From positions 1-64,000 of the forward strand of contig DATCLS010000045.1 of assembly GCA_036563805.1 (NCBI GenBank): a stretch of DNA of 64,000 nucleotides, written 5' to 3'. The stretch is from DATCLS01 sp036563805 (GTDB taxonomy: Bacteria > Actinomycetota > Acidimicrobiia > Acidimicrobiales > VFJN01). Each line of letters starts with the position of its first letter. The stretch's first letter is position 1. The notes below the pieces were generated by a model, which ran no database searches, was not told where the DNA came from, and worked only from the letters and a program-made list of their open reading frames with translations. This document shows positions 22,859 through 31,317 of the stretch, piece after piece. Made by a program: the position numbers and the translations under genes.

Positions 22859-23503
22859 ATGTCCCCCTCTCCCACCCTCGACGCGCCCATCCGGCGCGCG
22901 CTCGCCCGGCCGCAGGCCCGCCGCGCGCTGGTCGGGCTCCTGGCCCTGGCCACTGCGGCCGCCGTGGCCGCGCTGGTCGGCTCGGCCGCCGCCGCCCGCC
23001 AGCGGTGGGGCGCCACCCGCCCCGTGGCGGTGGCGACGCGCGACCTGGCCGCCGGCGAGGCGGTGGCCGGCGCGGTGGCGGTGCGCCGGTGGCCGGCGGC
23101 GTTGGTGCCGCCCGCCGCCCTGGCCCGGCCGCCCGCCGGTGCGGTGGCCCGCCACCCGGTGGCGACCGGCGAGCCGCTGGTGCCGGCCCACCTCGCCCCC
23201 GACGGGCTCACCGGGGCGGCGGCGCTCGTCCCCGCCGGGTCGCGGGCCGTGGCCGTGCCGCTGGCGCCGGTGGCCGCCCCGCCGTTGGCGGTGGGCGACC
23301 TGGTCGACCTGGTGGGTGTCCTGCCCGAGGGCGGCGGGTTCGAGAGCGGCGGGCCCGAGCCGGCGTTCCCGCTGGCCGAGGGGGCGCCCGTGGTCGACGT
23401 GGGCGACGCGACGGCGTCGGTGGCGGTGCCCGAGGCCGACGTGCCCCGGGTGGCCTACGCCCTGGCCCAGGGGGCGGTGGTCGTCACGCTGGCGGGCGGG
23501 TGA
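22859..23503 (+). CDS. SAF-domain membrane-anchored protein (CpaB/RcpC-like)
   Basis: A 214-residue protein. A membrane helix (ALVGLLALATAAAVAALVG) is at about residues 23-41. A SAF domain follows (VAVATRDLAAGEAVAGAVAV with VARHPVATGEPL), and a second half has SRAVAVPLAPVAAPPLAVGD and LVDLVGV, the CpaB-like RcpC portion. Homologues assemble Flp pili, but actinobacterial single copies near fmdB are widespread without pilus genes, so the role is open. The start is ATG 22859 with GGAGGAAG; a TAACCT box at 22806-22811 could be the -10 of a leadered transcript. Confidence 0.75.
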   Translation: MSPSPTLDAPIRRALARPQARRALVGLLALATAAAVAALVGSAAAARQRWGATRPVAVATRDLAAGEAVAGAVAVRRWPAALVPPAALARPPAGAVARHPVATGEPLVPAHLAPDGLTGAAALVPAGSRAVAVPLAPVAAPPLAVGDLVDLVGVLPEGGGFESGGPEPAFPLAEGAPVVDVGDATASVAVPEADVPRVAYALAQGAVVVTLAGG

Positions 23504-23555
23504 GCGGGCGCCGCTTCCGGCGGCCGGTTTGGCCGCCCACCGGACAGCCGACCGC

Positions 23556-24374
23556 TCAGCGGAACGGCGTCGCCAGCAGGAGCAGCACGCCGAACCCCAC
23601 GGCCAGCCGGTAGAGCACGAACGGCAGGAACGACTGGCTGCGCACCAGGCGGAGCGTGCCCCAAACGGCGACGTACCCGGTGACGCCCGAGGCCAGGATC
23701 CCCCAGATGAACGGCGCCACGAAGTCCGACGGCACACCGCCCTCGCCCTGGATGTCGACGAACTTGTACAGCAGCGCCCCGGCCGTGATCGGGATGCTCA
23801 TGAGGAACGCGAACCGGGCGGCGGCGTCGCGGCTCAGCCCGACGAAGCGTCCGAGCGTGATCGTGACGCCCGAGCGCGACACGCCCGGCTGCAGCGCCAC
23901 CGCCTGGCCGACGCCCATGGCCAGCGCGTCGGTCAGGCCGACCTCGTCGATCGTGCGCTTGCCCCGCACCCCGTCGGCCCAGGCCAGGGCCAGGGCGCCG
24001 ACGATCAGCATGACCGCGATCAGCCAGATCTGGTCGGTGTTGCGCTCGATCGGATCGGCCAGCAGCGCCCCGATGACCGCGGCCGGCACGGCCGACAGGG
24101 CGATCAGCCAAGCCAGGCGCCCGTCCTTCGACTTGGGGTCGAGCACCGAGGCTCGCACCAGTGTCACGAGGTCGTGGCGGAAGTAGGCCACGGCGCCGAC
24201 CAGCGTGCCGAGGTGCAGGGCCACGTCGAACGCCTTCTCCAGCGAGGCGTTGCCGGCGAAGTCGTCCCAGCCGAACAGCCAGGGCACGAGGATCAGGTGT
24301 CCCGACGACGAGATAGGCAGATACTCGGCGAGCCCCTGGGCGATGCCGAGGACGATGGCGTGGAGTATCGACAC
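23556..24374 (-). CDS. uppP: Undecaprenyl-diphosphatase UppP (BacA)
   Basis: A 272-residue integral membrane phosphatase recycling undecaprenyl diphosphate for cell-wall synthesis and conferring bacitracin tolerance. It has the N-terminal QGLAEYLPISSSGHLILVP motif (catalytic Glu17 and Ser-rich loop) and the second active-site motif LQPGVSRSGVTITLGR. Seven or eight hydrophobic helices cover the length, as is normal. The start is ATG 24374, and the gene is convergent with the SAF gene (52 bp between stops). It is functionally linked to polyprenyl metabolism elsewhere in the window only in a general sense. Confidence 0.95.
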   Translation of the reverse strand: MSILHAIVLGIAQGLAEYLPISSSGHLILVPWLFGWDDFAGNASLEKAFDVALHLGTLVGAVAYFRHDLVTLVRASVLDPKSKDGRLAWLIALSAVPAAVIGALLADPIERNTDQIWLIAVMLIVGALALAWADGVRGKRTIDEVGLTDALAMGVGQAVALQPGVSRSGVTITLGRFVGLSRDAAARFAFLMSIPITAGALLYKFVDIQGEGGVPSDFVAPFIWGILASGVTGYVAVWGTLRLVRSQSFLPFVLYRLAVGFGVLLLLATPFR

Positions 24375-24516
24375 GGTCCCGGGAGTTGCGACGACCAGCT
24401 ATCTCGGCTGCGTGCGCAGGAGTGCCGACGCTCACGGCGTAGTTGCCCGCTCGCCCCCGAGGGGTGGCCCCGGCCCGCGCAACCGTGCGGAGCACCCTAG
24501 TCCAGGCGCCCGGGCC

Positions 24517-25899
24517 TCAGCTGCCGCTGAGCGTGACGTTCGGGATCACCAGCGCCGCCGCCCCGGTCCCGCCCGGCGTCCACTCGCGCTCGCCGCCCAC
24601 GGCGCTCACGTCCAGCAGCAGGCGCTGGAGCGTGGAGGCCACCGTCGCCTCCCGCACCGGCTCGGCCAGGGCGCCGTTGCGGATCATCAGGCCCTCGACG
24701 CCGACGGAGAAGTCGCCGGACACCGGGTTGACCCCGGAGTGCAGGCCGGTCATCGACTGGACGAGCACGCCGTGGTCGACGCCGACCACCAGGTCGTCGA
24801 GGGTCCCGGACCCGAGCGCCAGCGCCAGCGCCTGCGGGCCCACGCCGGGCGTCGACCGGTAGCTGCGCACCGCCGAGGCGGTGGACGGGACGCCGGCCCG
24901 CCGGCCGGTCATCGTGTTGTGGAGGAAGCCCTGCAGGACCCCGCCCTCGATCAGCGGGACCCGCCGGGTGGCGAGCCCCTCGCCGTCGTGGCTGTCGGCG
25001 CCCAGCGAGGCCGGGTCGGTGGGGTCGTCGACGAGCGTGATCAGCGGCGAAGCGATCTGCTCGCCGACCCGGTCGGCGAACGGCGACCGGCCCTTGAGGA
25101 CCGACTCGCCGTCGAGCGTCCCCCCGACGACGCCGAGCAGCGTGGCCGCCATACGGGGCTCGAGCACCAGCGTGACCGTACCGCTCGCCGGCTGCACCGC
25201 TCCCAGCAGCCGCGTGGCCCGCTCGGCGGCGTCGGCCGCCGCCTCCTCGACCTCGACATCAGCCGGCTCGCGCCCGACCGACAGCCCGTAGCCGGTCTGG
25301 GTCTCGCCGCCGTCCTCGGCCAGCGCCTGCACGGACAGGTGGCACATCGTCGACCGCCCGGTCACGGCGATGCCGGTCGACGTGGCCACGGCCCCCACGC
25401 CGGTGCCGTCACCCCACTGGGCGGTGCGGACGCCGACGATGCGGGGGTCGCGGGCGCGCACCGCCCGCTCGAGCTCGAGCGCCAAGGCGACCTTGCGGTC
25501 GGTGGGCAGCTCGGCCAGCCCGTCGCGCCACAGGTCGACGTCGGGCGGGGTCACGCCGTCGGGCTCGGCCAGCCCGATCCACGCCTCGGGCTCGGCGTAG
25601 GCCGCGTTGTCGCGGGCCTCGGCCAGGACCTCGCCGATCACGGCGTCGTCCAGCGAGCCGGCCCACGCGAACCCCTGGCGCCCGTCGCGCACGACCCGGA
25701 CGCCGATGCCGGCGGACGTGGCCTGGGTCAGCGACTCGATCTCGCCCCCGTGGACCTTGACCGACGTCGAGCTGCCCCGCGACACGAACGCCTCGACCTG
25801 CTCGCCCGGCGCGGCCTGCTCGGCCACCCGCTGGGCCAACGCCAGCAGCTCGTCCTCGTCGGCGGCGCGGCCCGCCCGGCTCGAATCGACCACGCTCAT
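24517..25899 (-). CDS. tldE: TldE/PmbA family metallopeptidase subunit
   Basis: A 460-residue PmbA/TldE protein. It has EAFVSRGSSTSVKVHGGEIE, GIGVRVVRDGRQGFAWAGSL, TVTLVLEPRMAATLLGVVGG, and near the C-terminus GVNPVSGDFSVGVEGLMIRN. TldD and TldE form a heterodimer that degrades or matures peptides (microcin B17, PQQ-type and RiPP leaders, CcdA). TldE lacks the HExxxH motif, as expected. It lies about 110 bp downstream of tldD on the same strand. The intervening DNA carries an 18-bp direct repeat. Confidence 0.93.
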   Translation of the reverse strand: MSVVDSSRAGRAADEDELLALAQRVAEQAAPGEQVEAFVSRGSSTSVKVHGGEIESLTQATSAGIGVRVVRDGRQGFAWAGSLDDAVIGEVLAEARDNAAYAEPEAWIGLAEPDGVTPPDVDLWRDGLAELPTDRKVALALELERAVRARDPRIVGVRTAQWGDGTGVGAVATSTGIAVTGRSTMCHLSVQALAEDGGETQTGYGLSVGREPADVEVEEAAADAAERATRLLGAVQPASGTVTLVLEPRMAATLLGVVGGTLDGESVLKGRSPFADRVGEQIASPLITLVDDPTDPASLGADSHDGEGLATRRVPLIEGGVLQGFLHNTMTGRRAGVPSTASAVRSYRSTPGVGPQALALALGSGTLDDLVVGVDHGVLVQSMTGLHSGVNPVSGDFSVGVEGLMIRNGALAEPVREATVASTLQRLLLDVSAVGGEREWTPGGTGAAALVIPNVTLSGS

Positions 25900-25954
25900 C
25901 GCTCGCCGCTCCGGCTCCTCGCCCGGGCCCCGTTCGCCCGGGCCCGGACCGCCC

Positions 25955-26008
25955 GGTGGGTCTCGACCGGCGCCTCGGCCCCGGCCGCCAGGTGGGTCTC
26001 GACCGGCG
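25955..26008. repeat. 18-bp direct repeat between tldD and tldE
   Basis: GGTGGGTCTCGACCGGCG is found at 25955-25972 and at 25991-26008, 36 bp apart. On the minus strand both copies read PVETH immediately after the tldD stop. It appears to be a small local duplication in the intergenic spacer. Confidence 0.8.
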
Positions 26009-27400
26009 TCACGCCGCCGTCCCGCCGATGGTGAGGGCCTTGACCCGCAGGGTGGGGACGCCGTCGCCCACCGGCACGCCCTGGCCGTCCTTGCCGCAGG
26101 TGCCGGGCTTGCCCATGGCGAAGTCGTTGCCCACCGCGTCGATCTCGGTGAGCACCTTGGGGCCGTTGCCGATCAGGTTGCCCTCGCGGATCGGCTCGGT
26201 GATCCGCCCGTCCTCGATCAGGTAGGCCTCGGTCATGCCGAACACGAAGTCGCCGCTGGCGGTGTTGACCTGCCCGCCGCCCAGCGAGGCCACGTACACG
26301 CCCCGCTCGGTCGACGCCACGATGTCGTCGGGATCGGTCTCGCCGGCCAGCAGGTAGGTGTTGGTCATCCGCACCATGGGCAGGTGCTGGTAGCTCTGCC
26401 GGCGGCCGTTGCCGGACAGCGGCCGGCCCGCGCGCCGGGCCCGCAGGAAGTCCCACATGTAGTCGGTGAGCACGCCGTCCTCGATCAGCACGTTGCGCTG
26501 GGCCGGCGTGCCCTCGTCGTCGATGCCGAAGCAGCCCCACTCCTCGGCCACCGTGCCGTCGTCGACCAGCGTGACCAGCGGCGACGCCACCTGCTCGCCG
26601 AGCCGGCCGGTGAACGCCGAGGCGCCCTTGTCGACCAGGTCCTTCTCCAGCCCGTGGCCGCACGCCTCGTGGAACAGCACGCCGCCCCCGCCCGGCCCGA
26701 TGACCACGGGCATGGTGCCGGACGGCGCCGGGCGGGCCTTCAGCTTGGTGAGGGCCCGGCGGGCGGACGTGCGGGCGATGTCCTCGACCTCGTAGCGGTC
26801 GAACAGCTCGAAGCCGATCGTGCGCCCCACCGACTCGTAGCCGGTCTGCATGCCCGAGTCGCCGAAGGCCACCGACGACACGACGAACAGCGTGCGCACC
26901 TGGTCGTCGCTGGCCAGCAGGCCGTCGCTGTTGGCCACCAGGATCTGGCGGCGGGAGTCGCCGTAGCGGGCCCGCACCTGGCGGATGGCGCCGCCCTCCG
27001 ACCGGGCGGCGTCGTCGGCCCGCCGCAGCAGCTCGACCTTGGCGCCCTTGCCCACCGAGTCGGGCATGACCGCCACCGGGTTGGACGGCGCGGTGGGCCG
27101 GCGGGTCAGCTCGACCGTCCGGACGCCGCCCCCGCCGGAGCGGGCCGCGGCGGCCGCCGCCTCGGCCGCGGCCGCCAGACCCTCGGGCGTCAGGTCGGCC
27201 GTGTGGGCGAAGCCCGTGGTGTCGCCGACGACGACCCGCAGCCCGGCGCCCCGGGCCCGGCCCGAGGACAGCTCCTCGACCCGGCCGTCGTCGAGCATCG
27301 CCGACGACGACTTCTTGTCCTCGACGAACACCTCGGCGAAGTCGCCCCCGGTGCGGAGGGCGGCGGCGAGCGTGCGTTGGATGACGGACTCGTCGAGCAC
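26009..27400 (-). CDS. tldD: TldD family metallopeptidase
   Basis: A 463-residue catalytic partner of TldE. The zinc motif is H244-E-A-C-G-H249 in GVLFHEACGHGLEKD. Further family motifs are RGAGLRVVVGDTTGFAHTAD, AFTGRLGEQVASPLVTLVDD, RMTNTYLLAGE and a GNDFAMGKPGTCGKDGQ segment. The start is GTG 27400, just upstream of LDESVIQRTLAAAL, with GAGG before it; the longer upstream frame has no family similarity. It is divergent from the thioesterase gene at 27495. No RiPP precursor is visible nearby, so a housekeeping proteolytic role is likelier. Confidence 0.95.
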   Translation of the reverse strand: MLDESVIQRTLAAALRTGGDFAEVFVEDKKSSSAMLDDGRVEELSSGRARGAGLRVVVGDTTGFAHTADLTPEGLAAAAEAAAAAARSGGGGVRTVELTRRPTAPSNPVAVMPDSVGKGAKVELLRRADDAARSEGGAIRQVRARYGDSRRQILVANSDGLLASDDQVRTLFVVSSVAFGDSGMQTGYESVGRTIGFELFDRYEVEDIARTSARRALTKLKARPAPSGTMPVVIGPGGGGVLFHEACGHGLEKDLVDKGASAFTGRLGEQVASPLVTLVDDGTVAEEWGCFGIDDEGTPAQRNVLIEDGVLTDYMWDFLRARRAGRPLSGNGRRQSYQHLPMVRMTNTYLLAGETDPDDIVASTERGVYVASLGGGQVNTASGDFVFGMTEAYLIEDGRITEPIREGNLIGNGPKVLTEIDAVGNDFAMGKPGTCGKDGQGVPVGDGVPTLRVKALTIGGTAA

Positions 27401-27482
27401 GGGACCTCGATTCGAATCGGCGGCCGAAGTGCCGCATCCGACGGGCGCCGGCGCAGTTTCGCCCGTCGGTGACGTGGCTGCG

Positions 27483-27488
27483 TACTGT
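27483..27488 (+). promoter_or_regulatory. -10 box TACTGT before the thioesterase gene
   Basis: TACTGT ends 6 nt before GTG 27495 with no Shine-Dalgarno, consistent with leaderless transcription. Confidence 0.5.
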
Positions 27489-27494
27489 ACCCGC

Positions 27495-27872
27495 GTGCCC
27501 CTGGAACCCGGCTTGACGGCCGCCGTCTCACTGAGTGTGGGGGAAGGCGACACAGCGGTCGCCATGCGATCGGGCGAGGTTCCCGTTCTGGCCACTCCCC
27601 GCCTCATCGCGTTGTGTGAAGAAGCCACCCTGCGCGCGGTGGAGGACACCGTGCCCGACGGCCACACGACGGTCGGCATGCGCGTGCAGCTCGACCACCT
27701 CGTGCCCTCCGCCGTCGGGTCGCGCGTGACCGCCGAGGCGACGCTCGAGAAGATCGAGGGCCGCCGGCTCACGTTCACGGTCTCGGCCACCGACGAGCGG
27801 GGCCTGGTGGCGGCGGGGAAGGTCACGCGCGTCGTCGTCGACATCGAGCGCTTCCTCGACAAGTGCTCGTGA
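27495..27872 (+). CDS. FlK-like hotdog thioesterase
   Basis: A 125-residue hotdog protein. The catalytic triad of fluoroacetyl-CoA thioesterase FlK (Thr42, Glu50, His76) is reproduced with identical spacing as T34, E42 and H68, in ATPRLIALCEE and QLDHLVPSAVGSRV. GRRLTFTVSATDERGLVAAG is the long central strand. Most bacterial relatives hydrolyse short acyl-CoAs; fluoroacetate specificity cannot be claimed because its lid residues are not checkable by eye. The start is GTG 27495. It is divergent from tldD. Confidence 0.8.
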   Translation: MPLEPGLTAAVSLSVGEGDTAVAMRSGEVPVLATPRLIALCEEATLRAVEDTVPDGHTTVGMRVQLDHLVPSAVGSRVTAEATLEKIEGRRLTFTVSATDERGLVAAGKVTRVVVDIERFLDKCS

Positions 27873-27941
27873 CCGGGTAGGGCCGGCCGACGAGACCGAC
27901 GACGCCGACGGTCGCGCCGGGCCCGGCCGGCGCGCCCGCGC

Positions 27942-29087
27942 CTACCCCTCCTCGAGCCGCGTCGGCAGCTCGGCCTGGTCGACCACGTCGGCCGCGTCGG
28001 GGACGGCGATCTCGCCGGGGTCGCCCACGTCGTACAGCTCGAACGTGGTCGTCACCCCGCCCCGGCCGGCGGCGGCTCCGCCGGCGGCCAGGTGGAACTC
28101 GATGCGCCGCACGACGCCGTGGCCGTCGATCCACACGTCGACCGGCAGCTCGTCGACGCCGATGGCCTGGAAGCGGGCCCCCAGCTCGTCGGGGTCGGCG
28201 GGCGCCGGCGGCGCCGAGCCGTTGGCGGCCACGGGGCCGTCGGACACCCGGTCGTCGGCCGGCGCCCTGTCGGCGGGCGCCCGGCCGTTGGCCGACGGGC
28301 CGGAGCCGACGGCGGGCTCGGACCGCTCGGACCGCTCGGCGGGCTCGACCGCCCCGGCTCGGCGTTCGCCCCCGTCGTCGCCCCCGTCGGGGCCACCGTC
28401 GCCGGTGGTACCGGCGCCGCCGGGCGCGACGACCGGGCGGAGGTCGACCGTGACGGTCAGCCGCTCGGTGGCCACGCCCCGCACCTCCTCGGCGCCCACC
28501 GTCTCGACGGCCCGCACCGGACGGGCCAGGAGCCCCACCATGCCGAGCGGGTCGAGCAGCAGCGCTGCCGTCTCGTTGTCGACGCTCTGGTCGGCGAAGC
28601 CCGCCAGGTCGCGCCGGATCCAGCTGGTGGGCTCGAGGCCGATCGCCCGGGCCATGGGCCCGATCTGGGCGTACACGGTCTCGCCGTCGACCACGAACCG
28701 TGTCGGCAGCGAGTAGTCGCCCGGCACGGCGGCGTCGGCCGTCTCGAGCACGGTGGCCAGCTCGGACATGTCGGACTCGGCCCGGGCCCGCCGGGCCGGC
28801 CGGTCGAACGCGGCCCGTTGGACCGTGCGCACGCGGTCGACGCCGGGCGGCACATCGCGCAGCCGGTCGAGGCCGGTGTAGACGGTTTGGAGCTCGACGC
28901 AGGCGCGCTCGACCGCGGCCGTCGCCTCGACCGCGCGGTGCACGGCGACGGCGCCGGGCGGGGCGCCGCCGGCCGCGGGGTCGGGACGGTCCTCGCCGCC
29001 GTCGGAGCCAGTGCCGCTCGAGACCATGGCCACCATCATGACGGTGATCGCCACCCCGATCGGCAGGCCAACCCAGGCACGTGTCAT
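27942..29087 (-). CDS. Membrane-anchored LolA/LppX-like protein
   Basis: A 381-residue protein. An N-terminal signal-anchor (WVGLPIGVAITVMMVAMVSS) lacks a lipobox Cys. The remainder alternates strands typical of the LolA/LppX fold (DYSLPTRFVVDGETVYAQIG, VRGVATERLTVTVDL, LPVDVWIDGHGVVRRIEFHL, TTTFELYDVGDPGEIAVPDA). A Ser/Asp/Gly/Ala-rich insertion (about residues 222-295) splits the domain. Relatives bind lipids or act in envelope lipid export in actinobacteria; here that role is inferred from fold only. It is divergent from the flippase-like gene, which is also consistent with envelope lipid work. Confidence 0.6.
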   Translation of the reverse strand: MTRAWVGLPIGVAITVMMVAMVSSGTGSDGGEDRPDPAAGGAPPGAVAVHRAVEATAAVERACVELQTVYTGLDRLRDVPPGVDRVRTVQRAAFDRPARRARAESDMSELATVLETADAAVPGDYSLPTRFVVDGETVYAQIGPMARAIGLEPTSWIRRDLAGFADQSVDNETAALLLDPLGMVGLLARPVRAVETVGAEEVRGVATERLTVTVDLRPVVAPGGAGTTGDGGPDGGDDGGERRAGAVEPAERSERSEPAVGSGPSANGRAPADRAPADDRVSDGPVAANGSAPPAPADPDELGARFQAIGVDELPVDVWIDGHGVVRRIEFHLAAGGAAAGRGGVTTTFELYDVGDPGEIAVPDAADVVDQAELPTRLEEG

Positions 29088-29239
29088 CTCATGATGTTAC
29101 AGACCTTTTCCATCAGACCAGTGGACGGCAGGTGACGGGGGCGGAAACCATCCGGATAGCGGCGGTCGTAGGATGAGCCCGGTTCAGGTGCGGGGGCGGT
29201 TGTGGTGGTCCCGTGACACGAGCGACGACAGGAGGTGCG

Positions 29240-30226
29240 GTGAGGCGTAAACAAGCGCTGTCGCTCGCCGCGCGCCTGGTCGTGAGCGTGGCCATGCTGG
29301 GCGTCCTCATCGCCCAGGTCCCGTCGTTCTCGCTCGCCGACCTGTTCCCGCGCTGGACGCTCGGCACGACGCTGTGGCTGATCGTCGCCGCCCTGTTCAC
29401 GCTGTTCGGGATCGTGCTGTCGGCGGTGCGGTGGCAGAAGGTGCTCGACGCCCTCGACATCCGCTCCCGCCTGCCCCGGCTCGTGTCCTACAACCTGGCC
29501 GGGCAGTTCGTGTCCAACGTGCTGCCCACGACGATCGGCGGCGACGTGCTTCGGGTGAGCCGGCTGTCCAAGGACACCGGCGAGACGCCCGGCACGTTCG
29601 CCTCGGTGGTGCTCGAGCGGCTCACCGGCTGGCTGGTCCTGCCGGTCATCACGATCGTCGGGTTCAGCGTCAACCCCGGCCTGCGGCACCTGGGCACCGC
29701 CACCCGGGTCGCGCTGGCGCTGGCGTTCTGCACGCTGGTCCTGCTGATCGCCGTCCTGGCCGCGGCAGCGAGCAGCCGCCTCGGCGGGCGGTTCGCGGCT
29801 CGGGCCGACTGGCGCCGGTTCGCCGGGGCCGTCCACCTCGGCGTCCGCCAGCTGCGCGACCACCCCGCGGCCGCGGCCAACGTGCTGCTGGCCGGCTTCG
29901 CCTACCAGATCACGCTCGTGCTGGCGGCCGTCGCCGCCGCCCAGTCGCTCGGCCTGCGGGCGGCCGGGCTCACCGCCCTCCTGGCCTTCTTCCCGGCCGT
30001 GCTCATCGCCCAGGTCCTCCCCATCTCGATGGCGGGCCTCGGCGTGCGCGAGGGGGCGTTCGTGCTGTTCCTGGGCCCCCTGGGCATCGCCAAGGAGGAC
30101 GCGATCGCCCTCGGCCTGCTGCTGTACCTGTTGAACGTGGCGGTGGGCCTCCTCGGGGCGCCCGCCTTCGCCGCCGGCGGCCCCACCGGGCCGGCCGACC
30201 AGACCCGCCAACCCCTCGCCGCGTGA
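29240..30226 (+). CDS. Lysylphosphatidylglycerol-synthase-TM/flippase-like membrane protein
   Basis: About 328 residues with eight or so membrane helices of the UPF0104/LPG_synthase_TM type. It has IVLSAVRWQKVLDAL, YNLAGQFVSNVLPTTIGGDV followed by RVSRL, an ASVVLERLTGWLVLPVI segment, and ISMAGLGVREGAFVLF. These motifs (NxxLP..xGGD..R, ERxxG, GG/GxREG) define the family, whose members include MprF flippase domains and glycolipid flippases. The start is set at GTG 29240 behind AGGAGG; GTG 29213 is an in-frame alternative. The stop overlaps the GTG of the PAP2 gene, which suggests a coupled lipid-linked substrate pathway. Confidence 0.85.
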   Translation: MRRKQALSLAARLVVSVAMLGVLIAQVPSFSLADLFPRWTLGTTLWLIVAALFTLFGIVLSAVRWQKVLDALDIRSRLPRLVSYNLAGQFVSNVLPTTIGGDVLRVSRLSKDTGETPGTFASVVLERLTGWLVLPVITIVGFSVNPGLRHLGTATRVALALAFCTLVLLIAVLAAAASSRLGGRFAARADWRRFAGAVHLGVRQLRDHPAAAANVLLAGFAYQITLVLAAVAAAQSLGLRAAGLTALLAFFPAVLIAQVLPISMAGLGVREGAFVLFLGPLGIAKEDAIALGLLLYLLNVAVGLLGAPAFAAGGPTGPADQTRQPLAA

Positions 30227-31215
30227 CCGCCGCCCCCGTCCCGCCCACGGAGGCGTCGGCGACGCCCGACGCGCCGGACCCGGCCCGCCGCCGCAGCGGG
30301 CTGCGGTGGTGGCGCGAGATCCTCTACATCGTCCTCATCTACATCGCCTACACGCTCGTCCGGAACCAGTTCGGCTCGGGCGCCGGCACCGAGGTCGACC
30401 CGGGCCCGGCCTTCAACCACGCCAAGGCGATCATCCAGCTCGAGCGGAACCTCGGCCTGTACTTCGAGCGGTCCCTGCACCAGTGGTACCTCGACCTGCC
30501 GGGCCACGGCCTGATCCGGTTCTGGAACGTCTACTACGGGCTGTTCCACTTCGTGGTGGCCGCCGGGGCCCTGATCTGGCTGTACGTCGCCGCCCCCGCC
30601 CGCTACCGGCTGTGGCGCAACACGCTGGCGATCACCACGCTCCTGGCGCTGATCGGCTTCGCCGCCTTCTCGCTCATGCCACCCCGCCTGCTCGACGACC
30701 CCGGCAAGTACGGCGGCTGCCAGGTGTACGCCGGCGAGGAGGTGCTGGAGACGGTCGACGAAGCCGGCGACCCGCCCTGCGACCGCTACGGCTACGTCGA
30801 CACGGTGGCCGTCTACGGCGGCTGGGCGTCGTTCGGCAGCGAGGAGATGGAGTCGGTCTCCAACCAGTACGCGGCCATGCCGAGCATGCACATCGGCTGG
30901 TCGATGTGGTGCGCTCTCGTGATGGTGCCGCTGGTCCGCCGGCGGTGGCTGAAGGTGCTGGTCGGCGCCTACCCGGTGTTCACGCTGTTCGACATCATCC
31001 TCACCGCCAACCACTACTGGATCGACGGGATCGGTGGGCTGCTCTGCCTGGGGACCGGCTTCCTGCTGGCCCGGTGGGGGACGGCGTGGTGGGAGGCCCG
31101 GAAGGGAACGGGCTCGGGGCCGGGCCCGGGGTCGGCGTCGACCGCCTCGGCCGACGGGGCGGCTGGCTCGGCCACCTCCACCGCCTCGACGGAGGCGAGC
31201 CCCGCCCGACCTTGA
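30223..31215 (+). CDS. PAP2 superfamily phosphatase/transferase (Aur1-like)
   Basis: A 330-residue polytopic protein. The PAP2 catalytic motifs are split as in the inositol-phosphotransferase (Aur1/PAP2_3) branch: QYAAMPSMHIGWSMW (P-S-M-H) and ANHYWIDGIGG (N-H-Y-x-x-D with catalytic His and Asp). The N-terminal region IIQLERNLGLYFERSLHQWY is also typical of this branch. It probably acts on a lipid phosphate or polar headgroup transfer at the membrane. The start GTG 30223 overlaps the previous stop. The C-terminal 40 residues are Ser/Ala/Thr-rich. Its TGA lies inside a TTGACA hexamer (31212-31217). Confidence 0.85.
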   Translation: MTAAPVPPTEASATPDAPDPARRRSGLRWWREILYIVLIYIAYTLVRNQFGSGAGTEVDPGPAFNHAKAIIQLERNLGLYFERSLHQWYLDLPGHGLIRFWNVYYGLFHFVVAAGALIWLYVAAPARYRLWRNTLAITTLLALIGFAAFSLMPPRLLDDPGKYGGCQVYAGEEVLETVDEAGDPPCDRYGYVDTVAVYGGWASFGSEEMESVSNQYAAMPSMHIGWSMWCALVMVPLVRRRWLKVLVGAYPVFTLFDIILTANHYWIDGIGGLLCLGTGFLLARWGTAWWEARKGTGSGPGPGSASTASADGAAGSATSTASTEASPARP

Positions 31216-31317
31216 CAGTGCCGCCGCGACGTGCCGGTTCCCGGCCCGAGGGGTACCGTGAGACCGCTCGGGACCGGTCGCGGTCCGCTGTCGTCCACCT
31301 CTGCCGGAGCGGCCTGC

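Noticed and set aside
31212..31217. TTGACA as a -35 box for dxs
   Set aside because: The nearest -10-like hexamer (TACCGT, 31254-31259) is 36 bp away; spacing is wrong.
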